From assembly GCA_035275345.1 (NCBI GenBank), contig DATEMY010000309.1, forward strand, positions 1 to 58,369: a stretch of DNA of 58,369 bases. The letters are read 5' to 3'. The notes below the pieces were generated by a model. It ran no database searches. It was given only the letters and a program-made list of their open reading frames with translations, and was not told where the DNA came from. This DNA comes from JAJVID01 sp035275345. Lineage in GTDB: Bacteria > Acidobacteriota > Blastocatellia > RBC074. How positions within the stretch are numbered: the stretch's first letter is position 1; the number at the start of each line of letters is the position of its first letter. A program made the translations under genes and the position numbers. Shown here one piece after another: positions 44,063 through 50,828 of the stretch.

Positions 44063-44740
44063 ATGAAATCGGTTTTGCTTGCAGCGCTCATCGCAGTTTC
44101 GATCTTTGCCGCATGCAGCCTTGCTGTCACGGGCAATCATAATGACTCGGCAAATGGAGAGGAGAAACGTATGAACTCGATCGGGAAGAAGGAGGTCGCG
44201 ACATTGGCGGGAGGCTGTTTCTGGTGCCTGGAAGCGGTCTACAACGACCTGCGCGGCGTCGAAAAAGTCGTTTCAGGTTATTCGGGGGGCCGCGTAGCCA
44301 ACCCGACCTATGAACAGGTCACCACGGGAAAAACAGGTCACGCCGAGGTCGTGCAGATCACGTTCGATCCTGAGGTGATCACGTTCAAGGAATTAGTTGA
44401 AGTCTTCTTCACGATCCACGATCCGACGACTCTGAATCGCCAGGGCGCCGATATCGGCACGCAATATCGATCCGCGATCTTCTATCACTCGCCGGAGCAG
44501 AAAGAAGTCGCCGACAAAGCCCTCGCCGACATTACAGCCGCGAAGATCTGGAAAAACCCGATTGTGACCGAGGTGACGAAACTGGACGCCTTCTACGCGG
44601 CGGAGGATTATCATCAGCGGTATTACGAGCGTAACCCGAACCAGGGTTATTGCCGCATGGTGATCGAGCCGAAGGTCATCAAATTCCGCAGGCAATTTAT
44701 GTCGAAGCTGAAAAAGCAGCCGGCGGCGACCGAGCGTTAA
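44063..44740 (+). CDS. msrA: Peptide methionine sulfoxide reductase MsrA, exported
   Basis: MsrA reduces the S form of methionine sulfoxide in oxidised proteins. The 225-residue product carries the catalytic GCFWCLE (Cys about 52), GYSGGRVANPTYEQV near 73-87, GHAEVVQI near 93 and the C-terminal GYCRMVIEPKVIKFR. The N-terminus has a hydrophobic segment with a lipobox-like FAAC, so this is probably a periplasmic lipoprotein protecting envelope proteins. ATG 44063 has GAGGTGAT upstream. An internal start at about 44171 would give a cytoplasmic form. Confidence 0.95.
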   Translation: MKSVLLAALIAVSIFAACSLAVTGNHNDSANGEEKRMNSIGKKEVATLAGGCFWCLEAVYNDLRGVEKVVSGYSGGRVANPTYEQVTTGKTGHAEVVQITFDPEVITFKELVEVFFTIHDPTTLNRQGADIGTQYRSAIFYHSPEQKEVADKALADITAAKIWKNPIVTEVTKLDAFYAAEDYHQRYYERNPNQGYCRMVIEPKVIKFRRQFMSKLKKQPAATER

Positions 44741-44800
44741 ATCAAAATGAGTGAGGCCGGCAGCATTGCAACCACGGATTTGGACGGGGGCGACGGATCG

Positions 44801-45010
44801 TCACGGATCCGCCGCCTTCATCTTTTTAATCGCCTTGCCTGCGCGGTAACCCCCTAACGCGCTGAGGATGATGGCGAAAACCAACGCGACTCGCAATTCG
44901 CGCCTGACCTCGTGGCTTTCGGTGACAGCGAGCGTAGCGTAAATAACCAGGATGATTCCCTTCCCTTCGAGACTTTCCAACTGAAGCGAGCGCCGATCTC
45001 CAGAACTCAT
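44801..45010 (-). CDS. Possible small membrane protein
   Basis: A 69-residue frame encoding a charged N-terminus, a hydrophobic segment (ALVFAIILSALGGYRAG near 40-56) and a lysine-rich end (KAIKKMKAADP). It has no recognisable relatives and no clear ribosome-binding site. A longer frame upstream of the ATG, back to 45187, looks non-coding and crosses a heptamer repeat. The stretch from the msrA stop to 45329 holds nothing else I can support. Confidence 0.3.
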   Translation of the reverse strand: MSSGDRRSLQLESLEGKGIILVIYATLAVTESHEVRRELRVALVFAIILSALGGYRAGKAIKKMKAADP

Positions 45011-45073
45011 GATTGAATGTTGGAAAGTCCCATGCCGGCGGCGGCGGTAGCGCCAGCTTATGGATTTCATTGA

Positions 45074-45100
45074 CCATCGCGCATCGCGCATCGCCCATTG
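45074..45100. repeat. Short heptamer repeat
   Basis: About three tandem copies of the heptamer CGCATCG (last copy degenerate) lie in the intergenic stretch between msrA and the secreted protein gene. It is of the same tandem-heptamer type as the array at the ubiD start. Confidence 0.6.
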
Positions 45101-45329
45101 ACAGGCAGGAAGAATGATTTTGGAAATGCCTTCCTGCGAGACAATGCTCAATGTGAAATTGGCGATGGGCAATGCTCTCGTCCTCAACTACCAGTACGGC
45201 GGCGATGATATGAAATATGAAAAGCCCGCGCCGGCGCATCACCGGCGCGAGCCATTTTTGCTCACCCAAAGAGAGGTCTTGCCAGGCTGGACAGGGACCA
45301 CTGTCAATTTCCTCTTCACTCTGTGAAGA

Positions 45330-46172
45330 TCAATATTCGAGCTTCCCCTGAAAATTCATGGCGGCGATCTTGAAACGGCGGTCCAGCAGATAACTCAAGG
45401 ACCTGAACGAACCGGTTGCGGCGCTACCCGCCTGAGAGCGGTTCACGCCACTCGACGGCGAACCGCCTTGCGACAACTCGGAGACGAAATGGATCTCGCC
45501 GCTCTCAACGGCGATGTATGGCCTGCCATCCACAAGGCGAGGGAAAATGAAGCGCGCGCCCAATCCGTCGTTGCGCGGCGGCTGATACTCATGCAGGAAG
45601 ACGCGACGCCCGTCTTTGAGTTCGAGGAAGGTGTTATTTTTGAGGTCGGCCGTTGTGCGGTTGTTCAGTAGCGCTGTCGCTTCCTGCAGCCGCATGTTCG
45701 GCTGGTCCGAATCGCACACGACGGTGATCACGACGTAGTCGGGGAAATCGGCGGCGGCGAAGGCCCGAAGCTGAGTGGCGAGCTGCTCGTTGATGGAGCC
45801 CTTTTGTTTCAATTCCATGACGCGGCTGATCGCCTGCCGCACCGGTTTGGCGGATAGGAATCGGATGCGGAAGTTAACGTGGAACACATTGGCCACACGG
45901 CTCGCGCCGGAACTCAGGCTTTCATTGCCGAACATTTGGGATGTGTCGCTGAAAACCTGTGTCTGGCTCCAGGGCGAATCGTTGAGCAGCTTCTGCGCTT
46001 CTTTCTCCGACCACTCGTTGTAAGGCTTCTTCTCCCACTGAGCCGGCGCGATCAAAGGGCAAAGTAAGCACAGCGCAATCGGCGCGACAATGCGCGCAAT
46101 GAGCGCGACAATACGCGCAATCGGCGCGACAATGCGCGCAATCGGCGCGACAATGCGATTGATATCTTTCAT
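45330..46172 (-). CDS. Conserved secreted protein of unknown function
   Basis: A 280-residue exported protein. The signal peptide is unusually long because it contains four copies of a seven-residue unit (RIVAPIA, one with RIVALIA) before the hydrophobic end CLLCPLIAPAQ. The mature part begins WEKKPYNEWSEKEAQKLLND and has a conserved-looking fold I cannot name; similar W-S-x-x-E-A-x-K-L-L-N-D-S-P-W starts are familiar from Acidobacteriota hypothetical proteins. No enzymatic motif is seen. ATG 46172 has AGGCC about eight bases upstream. It lies after the cupin gene, on the same strand, 28 bases apart, so it is probably co-transcribed with it. Confidence 0.75.
   Translation of the reverse strand: MKDINRIVAPIARIVAPIARIVALIARIVAPIALCLLCPLIAPAQWEKKPYNEWSEKEAQKLLNDSPWSQTQVFSDTSQMFGNESLSSGASRVANVFHVNFRIRFLSAKPVRQAISRVMELKQKGSINEQLATQLRAFAAADFPDYVVITVVCDSDQPNMRLQEATALLNNRTTADLKNNTFLELKDGRRVFLHEYQPPRNDGLGARFIFPRLVDGRPYIAVESGEIHFVSELSQGGSPSSGVNRSQAGSAATGSFRSLSYLLDRRFKIAAMNFQGKLEY
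46081..46164. repeat. 21-base tandem repeat inside a signal peptide
   Basis: Four tandem 21-base units (46081-46101, 46102-46122, 46123-46143, 46144-46164). The first three differ at only a few positions; the fourth matches for 14 bases and then diverges. They encode (RIVAPIA)4-like repeats within the signal peptide. The period is a multiple of three, so copy-number changes keep the frame. Confidence 0.92.
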
Positions 46173-46200
46173 AGTCGGGCCTCCGATGCGTGGTTCCCGT

Positions 46201-46551
46201 TTACTTCCGTCGAAGGTAATCGTCCGTGCCGTCTCGCCAATCAGCGCGGATGGGGCTGAAGACGTCAATACCTGTGAAATCCTCTGTTACGACGGCTTCG
46301 TGCGGAACATTCGACGGAATTTCGACCATCTCGCCTGCGTGAAGCGTCAGCTCTTCGTCGCCGATTTTGAATTGAATCGCGCCGGAGATGCAGTAACTGA
46401 ATTGTTCGCTGTCGTGGTGATGCCGCGGCACCACACAGCCTTGTTTCATATTCAGGAAGGCGAAAGTGATATTTTCGCCGGTGAAGAATTTTCTCGCAAA
46501 AAGATCGGTGACATTCTCTTCAGGGATTTCGTTCAACTTATGATGCTTCAT
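46201..46551 (-). CDS. Cupin domain protein
   Basis: A 116-residue single-domain cupin. The first cupin motif VVPRHHHDSEQFSYCISG (about 40-57) and the second GEMVEIPSNVPHEAVV (about 73-88) hold the metal-binding histidines and glutamate. Such proteins bind small molecules or act as dioxygenases or isomerases; the substrate is unknown. ATG 46551 is preceded by a ribosome-binding-like GAGAA. A degenerate copy of the first 15 codons is found just upstream. The next gene on the strand is the secreted protein. Confidence 0.85.
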   Translation of the reverse strand: MKHHKLNEIPEENVTDLFARKFFTGENITFAFLNMKQGCVVPRHHHDSEQFSYCISGAIQFKIGDEELTLHAGEMVEIPSNVPHEAVVTEDFTGIDVFSPIRADWRDGTDDYLRRK

Positions 46552-46561
46552 TTTCTCTCCG

Positions 46562-46609
46562 TTATTTGACGTTCTCTTTGGGGATTCCGTTAAGCTCGCG
46601 ATGTTTCAT
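46562..46609 (-). pseudogene. Remnant duplicate of the cupin gene 5' end
   Basis: A 15-codon frame reading MKHRELNGIPKENVK, then TAA. It is plainly related to the first residues of the cupin gene (MKHHKLNEIPEENVT). The bases before it (on the minus strand) also resemble those before the cupin start. It appears to be a tandem duplication of about 57 bases that has since diverged. It might still be translated as a short leader. Confidence 0.6.
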
Positions 46610-46619
46610 TTTCTATACA

Positions 46620-49319
46620 TTATTTGCCGACGCTGGCGCTCTCTGAGGCCAGGATATCATTATTGGCGTTGATCAGAACCCGTTTGGGTTTCTGCGGCAA
46701 GGGCACCTTGAATTCTTCCGAGGTCGAATTACCAAACATTCTCACATCTCCAATCCGTATTGGCTTGGCGCCATCAAAATCGACATAAATTGGGACCGGC
46801 ATCCTGAAGCCCTGGGAGACATCGCTCTGCGTGATTTTCCCGGTCAGCAGAGTTTTCCCGTCTGGTTGTGGCGTCAGCGAGTAATCCAGTCGATATCGCG
46901 GAATTTCTGTTCCGTAAATCCACTGGGCGAAGAACCAGTCCATCTTCTTGTCGCCGCCCAGGTCCATCTTCGGCAGCATGTGTTTATCAACGATGCTTTT
47001 GAAGGCTTCTGTCGAAGCGTTGCGGTTGTAATAGGTCTTGACGAAGTCCTGCATCATTGCGATGAACGCCTTATCGCCGGTCTGAGGGTCGTGCATCATC
47101 TGGTGCAGCATGTGCAGCGCGTAACCGCCTTTGCGGTAACCGAGCGCCTGATAAGCGCCAGGCTGTTTATGATAACTCGACCGGTAGCCCATCCAGACCG
47201 GAGCGGCGTCGTTGTTGCGCAAACCGAACTGATTCTTTTCGAAAAGCGACTGCTGCGCATGCTTCCAGTAGTTCAGATATTTATCCAGCTTCGGGTCGGT
47301 CAATTTCAGGTACAGGCCGGCTGAGAAGAACGCGAACCCTTCGGACAGCCACTGGTCGTGATACGAAGCCCAACCGACAATGTGTCCCCACCATTGATGC
47401 GAAACTTCGTGCGCATTCACTTCGTCGACGAATTCAGACAAGCCTCTATTGATTTCGCCCATCAGCATAAAGCGCTGAGTGGAATCGAGGTAGGACATCA
47501 GCGGCAAGAAGACTAGCGTCGGCCAGGCCTGACCGAAAAAGGCCTGTGGCTGTTGCGTGATTGCGATCCGCCCGTAAGGCAACGGGCCAAAATAGTGGGA
47601 GAAGACGCGCATCGAATTGGTCGCTTCCGCAAGGCTATTGTCAAGCAATCGAGCCGGCGCCATTCCGCCAATGCCGGTGTTGCGCAACCCGTCGGGCATT
47701 TCAGTAACGGCGTAACCTTCGATCTGATACTTCGTGTCGGGGTCTGTGACCTCTTTCTTTTTGAAACGGCCGTAATTGAATCCTGCCACGGTAAGCGGGA
47801 AATCGGAGACCCATTGCGAAGCGGCGAAATCGCCTTCCTGCCATTCCTTAACCAGCTTGCCAACGCTGATCAGTCCATTCTGCTTGGGTATTTTGAAGGT
47901 CAGATCGAAAGTCGCGCGATCGTTAAACGAGTTGACGCTCGGATACCAGCTTGTTCGGTATTGGACGGCGTAATTCCCGCCGCCCGCATTTTGCAGCACC
48001 TTGTCGCCCTGATAATCCACAGTCAGTTTGTATTTCCGCCCTTTCACCAGCGGCTCGGGTAAGACGGCGTAGAAGGAGCCATCTTTCTTTTTGTCCTCCT
48101 GGATAAAATTGGTTTCTTTATCGCCGAACAACACGCGCGATACGCGAAGCTCCTGCAGCAATCCCATACCGAGTACGCGTTCGCCATCGGCCATCGCAGT
48201 GAAGGATATTTCGGCCGTTGCGATGAGCTTTTCGCCCCTGATGGCGTTTTCGATCTTGTAATGTTCGACATCAATGACGCGCTTGTCTTCTTCTGAACTG
48301 GCGGTATTGTTCTTGTATTCGCTTTCGTAGTGACCCGCGTACCAATACCCGGCCAGGTCGTTAGTCCAATCCGCGTTCAGCAGGACGACTTCTTCGCAAT
48401 CCAAAGAGCCGCGTGGGCGAATGTAAAGTCGCAGGTCACTCCGTTTCTTACCGAAGATGAAGGCGTTGAACGCCCCGGCGAGTTTGGGGTTGTAAAGGTC
48501 GGCCAGAAGTTCGGCTTCGAGATTTTCGCCGCTACCTCGTTCACGGTTGCGCAGCCGATTTTGAAGTTCGCGCAGCGTGTCCTGAATCTGATTATCCGCC
48601 GATGAATCGGCAGACTGGCTCGCGCCTTTGATCTCCTGATAGGTATTGTCAGTGAAGGCGAGCACTATTCGCGAGAACGGCTCGCTTACAGTTTCGTTGC
48701 CGGTGACCAACTTCAGACGATTTCGCTCGATAATCAGATAGGGCTCAAGCGTAAATTCACCCTCGCCGACGAAAATGCCGATGGCGACGCGATCGAGCAC
48801 TGGAGAGATGAAGCTAATGCGACCGCTGGTGAGTTTGATTGTCGTGACATCCCGTTTGAGAGTCAGATTGCTCACGGTGTATGTCTCGCCGGGTTTGGCG
48901 TCGCGCAACGCCCGGTAATTCGGATCGGAATTCGGGATGACGCTGCCCTTCGCCCCGACGCTGACCTCAGCGCGAGTTTCCGCGACATCAAGTTTAATTT
49001 CGACCGTTTCGGTTCGTCCGTCATCGATTGAAATGTTGCGGTCGGCGGTTTTGAAACCGCTGCGCGTAACGCTGACGACGTAACGCCCGGGAGGGAGCGC
49101 ATCGATTTTGAATCGGCCTTCTGTGTCGGTGGTCGCATTTCGCGTTTCGCCAGTCGCTTCATTGCGAACGGTAACCTGTGCGCCGGTGACAACCGCGCCG
49201 TTAGGATCCTTAACCGTTCCATTGATCAGTCCTGATTGTGATCGAGATGAAACGACGTTCAAAGAAAGGAAGCTGAGTGTAAAGAGCGCTAATATGGTAA
49301 AGAGCCACTGGCGACGCAT
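46620..49319 (-). CDS. Secreted M1-like metallopeptidase with carboxypeptidase-regulatory-like domain
   Basis: An 899-residue exported protein. After the signal peptide (about 1-30), a carboxypeptidase regulatory-like Ig fold is clear (about 30-105, SGLINGTVKDPNGAVVTGAQ, TTDTEGRFKIDALPPGRY). A poorly recognisable middle region precedes a C-terminal gluzincin domain with HEVSHQWWGH near 637-646 (zinc ligands and catalytic Glu) and LSEGFAFFSA near 656 (third ligand). The substrate-binding GxMEN motif of typical M1 aminopeptidases is missing: the expected place reads QAFFGQAWPTLVFL. It is therefore M1-related, not a proven aminopeptidase. Start ATG 49319. Confidence 0.88.
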   Translation of the reverse strand: MRRQWLFTILALFTLSFLSLNVVSSRSQSGLINGTVKDPNGAVVTGAQVTVRNEATGETRNATTDTEGRFKIDALPPGRYVVSVTRSGFKTADRNISIDDGRTETVEIKLDVAETRAEVSVGAKGSVIPNSDPNYRALRDAKPGETYTVSNLTLKRDVTTIKLTSGRISFISPVLDRVAIGIFVGEGEFTLEPYLIIERNRLKLVTGNETVSEPFSRIVLAFTDNTYQEIKGASQSADSSADNQIQDTLRELQNRLRNRERGSGENLEAELLADLYNPKLAGAFNAFIFGKKRSDLRLYIRPRGSLDCEEVVLLNADWTNDLAGYWYAGHYESEYKNNTASSEEDKRVIDVEHYKIENAIRGEKLIATAEISFTAMADGERVLGMGLLQELRVSRVLFGDKETNFIQEDKKKDGSFYAVLPEPLVKGRKYKLTVDYQGDKVLQNAGGGNYAVQYRTSWYPSVNSFNDRATFDLTFKIPKQNGLISVGKLVKEWQEGDFAASQWVSDFPLTVAGFNYGRFKKKEVTDPDTKYQIEGYAVTEMPDGLRNTGIGGMAPARLLDNSLAEATNSMRVFSHYFGPLPYGRIAITQQPQAFFGQAWPTLVFLPLMSYLDSTQRFMLMGEINRGLSEFVDEVNAHEVSHQWWGHIVGWASYHDQWLSEGFAFFSAGLYLKLTDPKLDKYLNYWKHAQQSLFEKNQFGLRNNDAAPVWMGYRSSYHKQPGAYQALGYRKGGYALHMLHQMMHDPQTGDKAFIAMMQDFVKTYYNRNASTEAFKSIVDKHMLPKMDLGGDKKMDWFFAQWIYGTEIPRYRLDYSLTPQPDGKTLLTGKITQSDVSQGFRMPVPIYVDFDGAKPIRIGDVRMFGNSTSEEFKVPLPQKPKRVLINANNDILASESASVGK

Positions 49320-49440
49320 ATTTTACCTCCGTATTTTCAGAATCGAGCTGAGTCAGTCTGATTAAGATTTGTTCTCTGATACGATGACGGAGGCGAGCTT
49401 AGCACAAACCTGACCGATGCCGGAAAATATTTCGGACAAA

Positions 49441-49470
49441 GTAAAAGGGCGATGGTTGCCCATCGCCCTT
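49441..49470 (-). terminator. Terminator-like hairpin after the glycine-zipper gene
   Basis: AAGGGCGATGG (49445-49455) pairs perfectly with CCATCGCCCTT (49460-49470), with a four-base loop. On the minus strand it is followed by a short T-rich tail (TTTTAC). It lies about 50 bases beyond the stop of the glycine-zipper gene. A 14-base palindrome ATAATCTAGATTAT is adjacent (49477-49490). Confidence 0.6.
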
Positions 49471-49520
49471 CGTCGAATAATCTAGATTATCGCCAGATGC
49501 GGCTGGTTAAGTCGTTTCGA

Positions 49521-49892
49521 TCAGTACCGGAAGCGACGACCTCTCTGGTCGTTTACTTTCTTCTGGTGGTAGATGTAACCGCCGGCGCCGCCGAGCAATC
49601 CGCCGATCACCGCGCCCTTACCGCCACCGATCAACGCGCCACCAACTGCGCCGATGCCTGCGCCGATGCCCGTTCGCTTGACTGCTTTGCCGGTTGTATT
49701 CTCGCGGTCGTAATAGTCATTATAGTAATCACGACGATCGCGTCTGAAATTGTCATTGTCGAAGGACCTTGCCGAGTTGAAGTTTCCGCGCCTGCGGCAG
49801 CGATCTTGCGCCAGCGCGCTCGGAGCGGCGGCCGCTAGAAGCAAACCGAAAACTACCATCAAAATCACGCTCTTTTGCATTTTCTTGATCAT
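49521..49892 (-). CDS. Secreted glycine-zipper protein
   Basis: A 123-residue exported protein with a signal peptide (MQKSVILMVVFGLLLAAAAP, cleaved near ALAQ), an Arg/Asn/Asp/Tyr-rich segment (about 35-70) and a C-terminal glycine-zipper membrane segment (GIGAGIGAVGGALIGGGKGA, then VIGGLLGGAGGYIY). Such proteins are associated with the outer membrane or envelope stress, but the function is not known. ATG 49892 is chosen because GGAGGAAGAG directly precedes it; the upstream in-frame GTG 49904 overlaps that site. It is a single gene between the peptidase and the Mpo1-like gene. Confidence 0.85.
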   Translation of the reverse strand: MIKKMQKSVILMVVFGLLLAAAAPSALAQDRCRRRGNFNSARSFDNDNFRRDRRDYYNDYYDRENTTGKAVKRTGIGAGIGAVGGALIGGGKGAVIGGLLGGAGGYIYHQKKVNDQRGRRFRY

Positions 49893-50127
49893 CTCTTCCT
49901 CCACTTAATAGTTGGGAGCAGCAACAAGCCGCCGTTTATTTTAATCAGGACGCTACAGGTTATTACAACTGCCGTGCCGCTAGACGCAGTGCTTTGAAAA
50001 ACGTGTCGAAGTGTTGTGTTGCCAATGGTTTGTGTGGATTAGGATATGGGGGAGGGATCTTAGATTAGAGCCCGGACAACACGTTTCGGTGTAGGAGACC
50101 TTTATGGAGCAACCATATCGTTAAGGG

Positions 50128-50469
50128 TCATGCCGAGCGTCCAGCACGCTCAATTTCCCTGCTCATACGTCCGATCAGCATCATCCGCCACATCTTCCAA
50201 TCAGCCAGAAACGACCAGAGCGGGTATTGGAATGTCGCAGGCTTGTTATGCTCGACAAAGAAATGCCCGAACCATGCGAAGCTGTAGCCCAATGCCAGTC
50301 CGAGTGGGATGAACCAAAGATTGCCCATAATGAAAGTCGAGACCAAACAGATGACGCCCAAAGTGCTGCCGATGAAATGCAGAATGCGGCATCCTGAGGT
50401 CGAATGTTCTCGAACGTAGTAAGGCCAGAAATCCTCGAAAGTTTTGATACGATCTGCCTTGTTCATCAT
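50128..50469 (-). CDS. Mpo1-like (DUF962) membrane protein
   Basis: A 113-residue protein with the DUF962/Mpo1 pattern: FEDFWPYYVREHSTSGCRIL near the start, hydrophobic helices (TLGVICLVSTFIMGNLWFIP) and the histidine-bearing AWFGHFFVEHNKPATFQYPL. In yeast, Mpo1 is a 2-hydroxy fatty-acid dioxygenase using iron bound to such histidines; whether this bacterial homologue does the same is not known. Two adjacent ATGs (50469 and 50466) are possible; the upstream in-frame part, to 50598, contains a perfect GC-rich hairpin and is probably untranslated. Confidence 0.7.
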   Translation of the reverse strand: MMNKADRIKTFEDFWPYYVREHSTSGCRILHFIGSTLGVICLVSTFIMGNLWFIPLGLALGYSFAWFGHFFVEHNKPATFQYPLWSFLADWKMWRMMLIGRMSREIERAGRSA

Positions 50470-50487
50470 CGATATACTCGAATGTTT

Positions 50488-50520
50488 GCCGGGCGGGACG
50501 GCGCAACCGTCCCGCCCGGC
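50488..50520. repeat. Perfect GC-rich hairpin 5' of the Mpo1-like gene
   Basis: GCCGGGCGGGACGG (50488-50501) and its exact complement CCGTCCCGCCCGGC (50507-50520) are separated by a five-base loop. It lies about 20 bases upstream of the Mpo1-like start. It could terminate an upstream transcript, affect translation of the gene, or be a REP-type element. Confidence 0.9.
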
Positions 50521-50828
50521 GGAAAGGGGTCCGAAAGACCTTGGAGTTTGGTTACTCCCACGAATAGATCTATACGAGAGGAAGGCGGCCATATACACGA
50601 ACTTGACCTGAGAGGGGCAGATTAATAGTCAGGACAGTTATGTTGTTTGATTTGTAAACGTATAATGTTGAAATGTAAGCGGCGCAGTCAAGCACACCAT
50701 CGGAGTAACTGTCAAGAAAATCTTTCGATCCCAGCGATTTTTTGTTTGCGCGCCACACTGCGGACTCAATATCATGCCGGCGTTTTCAACATCTCCCCGA
50801 TAAAGGATTGAATAGTCAAGGAAGTGTT
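50521..50828. other. Intergenic region without a supported gene
   Basis: The gap between the Mpo1-like gene hairpin and the Ycf48-like start holds no convincing gene. A perfect TATAAT (50661-50666, plus strand) has no good -35 partner at the usual spacing; it could be a promoter for the Ycf48-like gene 160 bases further on, but this is weak. Confidence 0.5.

Noticed and set aside
44826..45269. A 147-codon minus-strand frame after msrA
   Set aside because: The translation is low-complexity, crosses the heptamer repeat and conflicts with the more plausible small membrane protein in another frame.
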